A DNA stretch of 64,000 bases from Pseudofabraea citricarpa (taxonomy: Eukaryota; Ascomycota; Leotiomycetes; Helotiales; Dermateaceae), in contig JAPWGK010000031.1 in the NCBI GenBank assembly GCA_029641185.1, forward strand, positions 62,001 through 126,000. Direction: 5' to 3'. The notes under the pieces are model-generated. The model made no database searches and had not been told where the DNA came from. It saw nothing but the letters and a program-made list of their open reading frames with translations. How positions within the stretch are numbered: the first letter of the stretch is position 1; the number at the start of each line of letters is the position of its first letter. Below are positions 54,513 through 64,000 of this stretch, piece after piece. Made by a program: the position numbers and the translations under genes.

Positions 54513-56405
54513 TTAAGTCCGACTAGACCGCATCTTGATCAGAAAATTTAGATCGTCCCGATCAAATGCATCCTCTTCCTCAGACACACTCTCGTAACTG
54601 TTTTCCTTTTGCATCGCAAGCCTCTTCTTGGTCTTAGATTTACGCGGGATGACACTCCAAGAGGACTCCTGAGTCGTTTCCTTTTTGGGGATAGAAGTAA
54701 TCTTTAACACAGCCGCAGTCCTCTTTTTACCGGGTATCTTAGGAGTGGAAGGTTTTGGAGTTGATGGTATGACGGATTGAGTAGTTGTAGTCTCAACCAC
54801 TTTGATCTCTTCCTCCTCAAGTTGCGGTTCAACTTCCAACAGATCTTCCTCGACCTCTGGTTCTTGAATATCGGTCTGGTGATCAATAGGCTCCCCTAGA
54901 TCTACTAGCTCGAGTTCGGGGATTTCGAAGTTCTTGCTCAGCATCCCAGCTATGAGAATGTTTAGTATACACCTAGATCAGAAACGGGAATACTCACTGC
55001 TCCAGTCATAACTCTCGTGTGCTGCGTCCTGGTATTCTTAGCTTGAAGTTTTGATTTCGACAGGGATTGGCATACCATTGCTAACCGAACACTTCGACCA
55101 GCCCAGCGAAAGAATGCAATTTCTCGGAATTTTGCTTCATCTTCTTCGTGCAAAATAACATCCAAGTCGTTCTTGACTGCCTCAACCAGCTTCACAACCA
55201 ACTCTTTCCTCTTACCATCGTGATGTGAGTCAGTGTTCACATCAACACCCAGCCTCATGAAGATTTCTGGGTCGACACCGTCATAAATATCTAAGCTTCG
55301 TTTCGTTGACCTTTGGGACTTTCCGAAATTTCTGTACCGACTTGTTCTTGCAATGAAAGCGCTCGTTGTGTGCCTGATGACGCTTGGGTTCTTGGAATTA
55401 GAAGATGGAGTAGTTGGCTTTTTGCTATTCTTCACGAATTCGTACTCCTCATCGCCCGATTCTTGCCTTGTCTGATGTTCAATATTGTCCTCAAGAGTCG
55501 CAAGAGCCCTTTCATCTGCTGGAAAGAAGTGAATAGCCTCATCGATGAACTCCATATCATCCTTGCTGTAGATTGCAGCCGCAGTTATCCCAGGTGTTGT
55601 GCCAACGCCAGACCGCCTCTGTTTCTTTCTTTCACGTTTGTTGAGCCTTGGTGTTTCACTGACAAGATCGGAACTTGTTTCGGTTGTTGTCTCGGCGATT
55701 GAACGCCTACGCCTGTTGCCAGTTGGGCTGTCATCCTCTTGTTTCCTCGCATATGGAGCTAATCGCATCATCTCTGCATCGTCAATCTCCTTGATCCTTC
55801 TGACCAATGCCAGGATCTCCTTGTGCCGGCTGTGGTGCATCTGGTCAGACATAACACAGCTACAAAAGGTTAGCCAAAGTTCAATAGGTTTGTGGCAACA
55901 ATTGAGATGCTTGAGCTCATAGTCCAATCAATTGGCCCAGCATACCGAGTGATTGTGGATGAAGGGTTGCTAACAAAAAATATCCACTTACGGCGAGCAC
56001 TCATGTGATTTACCTTCGGACGAAAACATCAGTAGGTCATATAAAGAATGCTGTTAGTGAATCCCAAAAGCTTACCAAGGAAATGTAAGATCTGATGGTA
56101 GCGATAACAAGGCTCAGCATGCTTGCCTAGACAAGTTACCTTGCAACTATCCTCTGGAAGGCGTGTAAGCACAGGACTGCCAGTAGCAGTGGTAGAAGAG
56201 GAGGAGGTGGTGAAGAATACTTACTGGTAAAGGGTTTTGCGCAGACTCCGCAATGGTGTCCTGTCATACATGTGAGCAGATATTCGGCGCGCGCACGGCG
56301 CCGTCTCAGGAAACACGCACCCAAGCCTGGATTGTCTTCCCATTTGAAAACTGATTTGCCTTTATAGAGCCTGTTCGTCTTTGAGGTATTGATGATTCCA
56401 GCCAT
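54513..56405 (-). CDS. Unknown protein with Cys-rich N-terminus and charged C-terminus
   Basis: Exons 56405-56225, 56153-56076, 56013-55992 (22 nt), 55859-~54998 and ~54932-54513 give about 520 aa. Splicing the first four exons assembles a Cys/His-rich segment at residues ~46-105: LTCMTGHHCGVCAKPF, SCKVTCLGKHAEPCYRYH and SHECSPCVMSDQMHHSRH, a plausible multi-zinc domain that is invisible in any unspliced frame. The rest is polar, with DDMEFIDEAIHFFPADERAL and a Ser/Pro/Glu/Lys tail ending NFLIKMRSSRT. I do not recognise the family. The last intron is uncertain: donor GTGAGT pairs in phase with a poor AAG acceptor at 54933; the better CATAG acceptor at 54950 is out of phase with it and would stop at once, and using GTATTC makes a 44-nt intron. 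Confidence 0.6.
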
Positions 56406-57150
56406 GATTAAAATGAGCAAATAATCACAAGATCTAATAGCGCGTCCCTACTGGGGATTTGATTGATGTAGGTAGGTTGTGTGGGAAAAATTGCCGCAAT
56501 ACCTGGAGTGTTCTTCTAACCTGATAAGCGATAACCGTATTTAGAAGGCACGCTAATGCCCGAGGAGATGTTGATCGGAATTCACTGATGTCGAGAAAGT
56601 GCCTCGATGCATATGTAAATGCTTCAGATTGCGTACAGCTGGCTGCCCTCGGTCGGCCAGAAGGTGAACCAGGGGTGCTAAGCGATATCTTCTGGAAATA
56701 CTGAATTCGCGACGTGATTTTGCAAACTACTTCCTCTGGATCCTGGACTTGTGAAGAAAGAAGACATCTGGTAAATTATTCAAAGACTTCTGCACTTCGA
56801 GACATTCGTTTGTGCTGTCAACTCACCGCTACTCAATGCTTACTGAGTGTACGGCTTCACACAGGTGCCACAAACACTTTACATGCGGATATCCATCAAA
56901 AGAGACCAAGAGCACTGTTTGATCATTTTCCATGTACGCTGGCACACTGATGACACGACGACCTGTGAATTATATCAAATTAACTTAGATTGCTCCATAG
57001 ATAACAAAACAAGTAAAACGCTTTTTTTTATACAGATGACCGCCATGTACCTGCGAAGTTGAGTCGCTCGTACATCATACCTTGTGCATGTAGATGACCA
57101 GGTGTTGAGGCCCAGTACTCCATATTTAAACTCCAGTCCTGCGCCATATC
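56406..57150. other. Gene-free 0.7 kb
   Basis: Promoter of the Cys-rich gene and 3' flank of EGT1; nothing else seen. Confidence 0.5.
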
Positions 57151-60100
57151 TTACAAATCGCGCACTAGCCTAGCACCAGCCCAGGTGTAGGGGTACTTGC
57201 GTTGATACCAATTAACACTAGATTGTTGTTAGTCTGCCCCAAAGTTTGGTGGTATCGGGAAACAGAAAAGAAAGACCTACAAAGTCTTTCTTCCAGCGAT
57301 ACGAGGATGAGTAGCCCATGACCCGCCGAGCATAATATTATGCTTGCCATCAAAGAAGTCGGCTGTGAAAATAATTAGTTTGCTCAAAGAGAAAATCAAA
57401 GTGTGGAAAGATACCTGTATATGCTGGATATAATGACATCGGCTCGAACCCTTCGTGTTGCGCAAGTGGCGAGCTGGTCCATTCCCAAACACCACCAAAG
57501 TCTGCCTGTCCAGCAAGCTTGTTGCCGCTTGATGTGACAGCGACCGGATGCCAATGCTTGAACCCGACATTGGCACCTTCAAGGTTGACGAAAAGCTCTT
57601 GCGAGCTTCTCGCCATTAATGAAGACTGGGATGGTGGGCTCTCTTCTACACCATCGTTGACAAGATGCCTTGAACAAGTATTAGTACTCAGAAAACTAAA
57701 ACTTTGCAGGAGAGCATACCCGTTAACAGCAGGCACAGTTTTACCCAGATGTTGCTCTGCTTCTTTCAATCTCAGGCCATCTACATGGCTATAGATACTG
57801 CGAGCTTCTTCTACGGTTGGTATCCTCCCACCCATCCATGCAGCACAACCCGCAAGTTCGTCATACGATGCGAAAACTGGCCAGTGTAAAGCATGTTTGA
57901 GTGGAACTAAACCATAGACCGTCCGAACCGACTTCCCTTCTAAGTATGAATCTGTTAGGGCTGCTGCATATTGCCCGTTTGCATGGCCATTCGTGTACCC
58001 ATTAGAATGGCCATTGGTATAGTTATCAATTTCTCGGTTACTCTGTTCATTGGTTTCTTCAGAGACCTGCATCGCCCACGACGCGGGAATTTCGCTTTTA
58101 TGATTTTGCTCGAGGTAAAGAGCATACTGTGACTTTGTTAGCAAGATATACTTGTTAGGAATAGCTGATAATTACCTCTTCGTTGGTTATTGGGCGACCT
58201 TGGGCACTAAAAGATGGCACAGTAATGCTACGAGGCGGTTTCTCGTTGTCCCTGCAACAGTTAGATCAAACATATAGTTGTGCTTGCTGATACTAACCAT
58301 CCAAAATAGTTGTCGGGCCCGGAGTCATCGTCCGGATCTTCGAGTCCAATTGTCAACTTTTGCTCGGGGATGGTAAACCACTGATTCGGAACTCTTAATG
58401 CCTCGGCAGACTTAGCGTCGCTTTCAAAATCAGGTCTATATGTAGTTGGCGGTAAGGTTTTATCACTTTGTAGAAGCATATACAAGAGGGTCTCAATATG
58501 CATTATTTCATGTTCAAACCCAATCCAAAGAGCCCGACCGGTCTTTCTCGGCAGCTCCTTAGTTTTATAGATCTGGTAGACCTTATTCCGAACTCTCTCC
58601 TGGTATGCTAGAATTTCTCCTACCGGTGGCCATTCTTCAGGGACCTCGGAATGCGCATGGCAGTGCTCTGGGTTGTCAACATCGGGGTCAATCCCTCTCT
58701 CAAAAATCTTAGTATAATAAGAAGGCTCGCAAAGAGGTTGTTGAGTTGCTTTATTGAGTTGGATATCCAAGAAGGTCGGAATGTGGCCCAGGTAGAAAAT
58801 ACAAGCATTGCGAAGCTTGATAGGTTTATCTAGTAGCTCCTCGTCCGGGATCATTTCTCTCGTCGCAATGTCCCATACTTTCCAAAGTCCTTCCCAGTCG
58901 CTCAGAGTGGGTATGGTTGAGGCGGCATATTCTGAGGGCTTTACGCCAAAGGACATGATCTGCCTCTTCAACAAATGGATGTCTGGCATTGCATAAATTA
59001 GTCAAAAATATTTACCGACGAATTATACCAAGAAGCAGGTTAGGTTAGAGGCGGGGAAAGCTCAAACGAGGCAAGAAGACGCTCTGTGTGGCTTTTATGT
59101 CTTTCCCATCTCGGGGGGTCTGCAGCAATAAGCAAGTGGTGCTGGTCCAAGCGCCACACGACGACAGTCTTCAGTTGTGACCCCCACATAGCTAGCTGGT
59201 AAACCAAGTGGCAAAGCAATTTCGTTGAGAGCCTCTGGGTGGAGGGCTGATTATGCCTAGTAAATGAAAAAGTGCACCAAGGAAAAATGACTTACTGTAA
59301 GGGTCACGCGACGCTGTCCATCGGTTAACTTCTGTCAGTCCTGAAGCTTCCCAAAGTTGACTAGCTTCCTTGGCCGAGTATTTCAAGCTCTGCTCGACTT
59401 GTATTCGTTCTCCAGCAGCAACATGAATATCTTGAATCTTGACGTCGCGAATAGGAGAGTAGAACGCTTGGTGGCGACCACCTTGATCGTCGTAGACGTA
59501 TTCGCCGATGACTTTCCAGTCATCGATGTTGAAAAAATCTTCTCCGAGAATTTCATTTGCATGAACTAGGCCGTTCAAAACAAATCTTGGAGACGTTAGC
59601 CTATTATCATGTCAAACAGGAACGAGTAAACTATACTTGTGAGTAATTCCCTTGCAATCTATCTCAGAGTTATTTACAAGTTCAGAGAGAAAGTTCACGG
59701 GACTGAGACTGACCATTGTAAGCATGGTACACCTTGGCAGGATCATTAGATGCGTCTAGTCCGATCAGGAGAGAGTCGGAGGATTGCAACGCATCCGCAA
59801 AGCTTCTTAAAAAATCTGGGGCCTCATGACGATGAAAGTTCCCTGATTGATGTCAGAACATGAGTGTCCTGTTCGGGCTCTCCTACTGACCTATGCTGGA
59901 GCCAAGCGACATTACACATTTTGGCCTGGCAACATGTTCTGGCAATTTCAGCCAGTCTAGGCCGTCATCGTATGTGCCATGGAGACCATGACATTTCACA
60001 TGTTTAAACTCCGGAACACTAGCCAGCGTGCGTCTTAGCTCCTTCAAGGACAGATCCAGAGCATAGTAGTCGATCTCCTTTTCAGCCCTCTCCAAAGCCC

Positions 60101-60626
60101 TCAGCAAGATACTCACCTTGCGCAAGTTACTGCATCAAGTTAGTGTTCACATTCTTCAGGATTCCCCGCCAACTATCACGGACCCACTACCGAGCTCAAT
60201 GACCATCGAGCCAGACGGTATGGCATTCGCGATGCTGTCAGCAGAGCGTTCAAGGACATCGATTTCCGCATTGGTGAGGAAGTACTCGGGTAAGTAGGTG
60301 ATCTAGCCGCGGTTAGTAACATGCACCTGGTCTCGCATCACCCAAAGTCGGAAACGATCGAGTACCTCTTCGAAGAGCTGCAATCCTTTCTCGTCATAGA
60401 GGAGAAGGGTTGGCATCTTCTTGGGCCCACTCTCTGGCCGCAAGGACTGCAGAATCTCATCCTTCAAGTTGATCTCCACGGCATCGTGGCGAATATCAAT
60501 GATATCGATGGCGGTGGCTGCATCTCGCCGACTCGAACCCGGCTGAGAAGATATCGTCTTGGTGAACTGAGGGGTTTCCTTACCCCCACCAACTTCAGCG
60601 CCATGTGAGACACTGGGTATCGTCAT
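57151..60626 (-). CDS. EGT1: Ergothioneine biosynthesis protein 1 (methyltransferase-sulfoxide synthase)
   Basis: Twelve exons (60626-60366, 60302-60184, 60129-59891, 59842-59714, 59658-59637, 59585-59296, 58982-58298, 58251-58176, 58126-57720, 57668-57415, 57362-57281, 57217-57151) join in phase to 876 aa. The N-terminal SAM methyltransferase (ITYLPEYFLTNAEI, VIELGSGNLRKVSILLRAL, CVMSLGSSIGNFHRHEAPDF) makes hercynine from histidine. The DinB-like domain carries the iron ligands in GFEHEIMHIETLLYM (HxxxHxE, ~508). The C-terminal FGE-like domain (GGVWEWTSSPLAQHEGFEP, MLGGSWATHPRIAGRKTFVN, PYTWAGARLVRDL) forms the C-S bond with cysteine. An Asn-Gly-His-rich insert (NGHSNGYTNGHANGQY) interrupts the link between the last two domains. 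EGT2, the lyase of the pathway, is not in the window. Confidence 0.96.
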
Positions 60627-61203
60627 TATCAAGTACAAGGGCGGCCGAGGGGACAAGAGATGTGGAAGGGGAAGCTGGGATGCAGAAGGACAGAGAGCAG
60701 GTCAGTGAAGCGTCTGTCTGTCTGATATGTATAGCAAGAGGGACAAGCAGCCCAGTGAGGCAATGAATGCTGGTGAGCAAGCACTAAGTTATAGTTTCCG
60801 TGGCGGGGATCCTTAATGCTCCGGATCTCTCTGTTTACGAAATTGCATGAAGGCGTATGGCGAATCAACGGATCTGCTGCGTGTGGAATCTTTTCTTACT
60901 GGTACCTGAAGGACAAGAAGGGTGCTCCGCTTTTGCTCTCAAACCAGTATAGCGAAAGCCCCCCACGCTTGTAGGGTCCACGATTTATAACTCATCTTCT
61001 GACCTGGGAACCCGGCCTCAGCAGCTGGAAGTCGAGCAGGTTTGCGATGACGTCCGGGTCGGAATAGCGGAAGGCCTAGAGGGGAGAGAAAGGCTGGAAG
61101 CAGGCAGAGTCTCGAAGGCCGAGATGCTTGGTTCTGGGTTCTGTATTAAGGATTTGGATTTGCATGTGCGAGCTAGCGAGGTGTTGTTGATGGATACTCC
61201 AGC

Positions 61204-61291
61204 AAGTGAGTAAGTGAGTAAGTGAGTGAGTGAGTGAGTGAGTGAGGGTGAATGAATGCGTGAGTAGTGAGTACGTGAGTAAGTGAGTAAG
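61204..61291. repeat. GTGA/GTAAGTGA microsatellite
   Basis: Two blocks of GTGAGTAA and GTGA units (61204-61245 and 61261-61291) separated by a short non-repeat stretch. Confidence 0.85.
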
Positions 61292-61479
61292 TGACCATTT
61301 GTACTGTTGTTAGCCACCAGCCACGACTGGCAGCCAGCCCAGAAACCCCAGATGTGGGCATTGCTTCGCCCACAAGCGTGTGGGATGAGGATGCGTTGTT
61401 TGCTCACTACTTTTGTTACATAGCACCTACATAGCACCTACATAGCACCGAGGTAATCGCTGGGGGTGGTCAGGTAGTG

Positions 61480-61690
61480 GTGGTAGTGGAGGTGGAGGTG
61501 GAGGTGGTGGTGAGACGACCATCATGGCGAGTGGTGAGTGGTAAGTGGTGAGCTGCAGTGGTTGGGTTGCGTCGCAGCATGACGCGATGACTTGCACAAC
61601 CCTGGTGCACGTCTGGGCTGATTTGCGGGGAGAGGCTGGTGATGGTGATGATGGTGGTGGTGGTGGTGGTGGTAGAGGTGGTGCTGTTGG
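61480..61690. repeat. GGT/GGA trinucleotide repeats
   Basis: GGTGGAGGTGGA-type runs near 61480-61512, and GAT/GGT runs near 61640-61680 followed by GTTGGTGG units to about 61715. Confidence 0.8.
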
Positions 61691-62979
61691 GTTGGTGGGT
61701 TGGTGGGTTGGTGGCCTGTTGTATGTTGCATGCTACAGTATGCTGCATTATTGCATGGCTCTTCTCAGACTGACTGACTGACTGACCAATTTCGTCTGGT
61801 CAGAGTAATACGGGAATAATACGCTGGAGGTACAGGAGCGTAAGAGGATGATGCACTGGGACGGATGCCATGGCGGGCGGCCACGAGCGCAGTCTGGCGT
61901 TCCACAGCAGCTGGAGGGGCCCTGGGAGGGAACTGGATCCAGGGCTGCTGTGTTGTACAGGGCGACAGGGCGACAGGGCTACAGTACAAGGGACAGAGTA
62001 CTTCTTTCTACAGGCTCCAGCCTCCAGGGCCACAGGTACCAAGATCACCATTCTGGGGGATACCGCGATACCGCGATACCGCCAAACTGCACTCGGGCCC
62101 CCCCCCCCCCGATAACGATAAGATCACAGCCAGCACACAGTGAGCCGTGAACCTTGCTCTGATCTGATCTGATGCGATCTCACTCGGATAAAAAGACCAT
62201 CATCTCCTCCTTACCAGCACTGCCTAAGAGTACCAGGTACCTTCAGTGGTCGGCGTGTCTCTTCCAGAAGCCTTCTGCTGCGCTGCATAGCCACGAAGCC
62301 GCATTTGCCCACCGGCGTCTGCAGCCCAGTATACCCAGCAGGCCAGCCAACACGAGAGCCCCGGTTCTTCCATTGATGACCTGCCCACCTACCCTGCTTA
62401 CCTCTCTGCCTGATTCTGTCCAACTCTTCATGGTATCCCGAGTCCTCGACCTGCTTACAGTGCTGACTGACATACGACATGCGCCCAAGTCCCTCCGAGC
62501 TTCTCTCCATGTACCCACTCGCTTGTCTGCTTGCTGTTTGGAGAATACGGCCTTGCATAAGCTCCGCTAGAGCTCTCCACCGTCAACCAAGGGTCGTGAA
62601 GTTTATGTCTGCCATGACTCTTTGATATGGAGTCGGCACATGGATCGGGTCCAAAGAACGAGTGAAGGATGCCAGTGCAGCATTTGTGATGACCAACAGC
62701 CGACGGGTGGTGAAGTGAAGTGGCAATAGAGCAGGGGAGGTGAGTGAAGTTACCTTAGTTGACTTAGCCGCGCGGGGTGAAGTCAACGGGTCCCGTCGGC
62801 CGTTGAAATAAAGTTTGCCTGAGGCTCCAGCCACTCGCACGTGCACCCGCATCTCTTGTTTTTGTTTACTTTGCCGATTGTTGCTATCCCCTTCTCAGCC
62901 TCTTGCGACAACCTCTACCCCAAAAAGTATACCACAACCCAGACCATCTGGAAGAATTGTTACCATCCCTACATTCACA

Positions 62980-64000
62980 ATGTCTTACAATCCGCGCATG
63001 AGCATGGCGCCTAGCTCGCAGCAACAGAATCGAGGGAGGAAGAAGGAAGAGGAGAGCGATGCATTCATGCGCCTGGTAACCACTACACCCCCGCTGTGCT
63101 GAGACCAAATAACTGATTGTAGCAGGCCGACAAGGAGATTGTAGGGTGCATCAGTGATATCGGGGTGCCTTTCACCGTGGCCGATCTTCAGAAGCCAAAC
63201 CCGCTCCAGATACAGATGATTTTCGAATGGTTCGCAGAGCTGCTGATGAACGCGACTCGAGAAACCGTGGACCCGGCCATGCGCGCAGCAGCAGAGGATG
63301 TGTGCGGGGAGTACATGGACATCATACCAGGAGACACGCGAAATCTCATGGGCTTCTACATGAGCCTTCGCAAGCTGCTGGTGGAGTGTGGCATCACGGA
63401 CTTTTCTTTCCAGGATCTATACAAGCCGACGCACGATCGCCTCGTCAAGATCTTCTCGTACATCATCAACTTTGTGCGTTTTAGGGAAAGCCAGACGCCG
63501 GTCATAGACGAGCATTTTAATAAGGCCGAGACAACCAAGGTCAGAATCGAGACGCTGTATATGGAAAACCAGGAAATGGAAGCCCGCCTGGTGGGTATGA
63601 AGCAAAATCGCAAGGCAATGGAGGCACATGTGGCAGAAAAAGTCAGACGGAATGAAGAGTTAAAGAAGCGCCTACTAGAATTGCGTCAAGGCCAAGAGAA
63701 AGTCACCAGACGGTTTGAGACGGCGAAGGCGAAGAAGTCTGAAGTGACAGCTATTTTGGAGGATAAGACGGCCGCGACATTATCACTGAGACAAGAGAGC
63801 TCAAAGTTGCGACCGTACGTCCTTCAATCGCCGGCCGCTCTTCAAGCATCATTGAGCGACTTGAGTAATGCTTTGAATGCCGACAAGGCATTGATTGATA
63901 CACTCGACCGACGAGCCCGTGCTCTTCAGACCTCAACAGACACATTCTCTGTAGTTGGTTCTGATGTCATATCGTGCACAAAGTTGTTGGACGAGATTTC
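62980..64000 (+). CDS. NUF2: Kinetochore protein Nuf2, 5' part (runs off the window)
   Basis: Exons 62980-63075 and 63126 onward; the second stays open to the window end, giving about 323 residues. The calponin-homology domain reads [58 protein letters not shown] and [20 protein letters not shown], followed from ~residue 160 by a long coiled coil ([20 protein letters not shown]). Nuf2 pairs with Ndc80 to bind microtubules. The intron acceptor could be at 63122 or 63125, changing one residue. Confidence 0.95.

Larger units (their letters stand above)
60627..62979. other. 2.35 kb divergent intergenic region EGT1 / NUF2, microsatellite-rich
   Basis: No coding exon is recognised. Several simple repeats lie in the middle (GTGA/GTAA runs at 61204-61291, GGT/GGA trinucleotides at 61480-61512 and 61640-61680) and a run of 13 C at about 62098-62110. 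Both promoters lie at the ends. Low-complexity open frames here are not supported as genes. Confidence 0.5.

Noticed and set aside
61018..61437. Ser/Thr/Leu/His repeat peptide frames
   Set aside because: Produced by the GTGA microsatellite; no coding evidence.
1..64000. Biosynthetic gene cluster or defence locus
   Set aside because: Neighbouring genes are housekeeping and functionally unrelated; no PKS, NRPS, terpene or transporter cluster is present.

Overview
The window is nuclear DNA of a filamentous ascomycete (Pezizomycotina; a Leotiomycete would fit, but that is inference). Evidence: about 26 protein genes on both strands, mostly cut by 45-220 nt introns with GT(GC)/AG ends and CTAA(C/T)-type branch sites; a fungal gene set (cnxE, EGT1, DUF3112, Hal4/Hal5-type kinase, AA9 LPMO, 2EXR); no bacterial operon structure. 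Exon coordinates were worked out by hand from splice sites, reading phase and family conservation. Each CDS entry spans start codon to stop codon including introns.

Layout. 1-1170: 5' part of a Ser/Thr-rich secreted repeat protein (minus). 1171-5544: long gene-free stretch. 5.5-14.4 kb: FKBP12, ubiquitin E1 (UBA1), glutathionyl-hydroquinone reductase/omega GST and a DUF3112 membrane protein, all plus strand. 15.2-21.4 kb: FAR1-type DNA-binding protein, TYW1 (tRNA wybutosine synthesis), a small acylation-motif protein and a 2EXR protein. 22.5-29.5 kb, all minus: AA9 LPMO with a CBM18 chitin-binding tail, HSP10, Hal4/Hal5-like kinase. 31-35.5 kb: mitochondrial uL11, SVF1, a divergent histone H4 variant, a Pmp3-like proteolipid. 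36.3-43.8 kb: HIRAN-SNF2-RING (Rad5/HLTF-like) ATPase, BUB3, GPN2, POP5. 44-51.7 kb: cnxE (molybdenum cofactor), a Cys/His-rich unknown, VMA16, TFIIA gamma, a TMEM42-like protein. 51.7-54.5 kb: a gene-free block with two related families of degenerate repeats. 54.5-64 kb: a Cys-rich unknown, EGT1 (ergothioneine), and the start of NUF2.

Most genes are housekeeping and functionally unrelated; there is no biosynthetic cluster or recognisable defence system. Compact divergent pairs (BUB3/GPN2, POP5/cnxE) probably share promoters, and GPN2 and POP5 end 4 bp apart tail to tail. The most unusual content is the six-exon H4 variant lacking most acetylatable tail lysines, the bipartite ATACGCAC...GACATGCAACAAA repeat array at 52.3-53.6 kb, two GC-AG introns, several micro-exons, and two genes built for dual cytosolic/mitochondrial translation starts.
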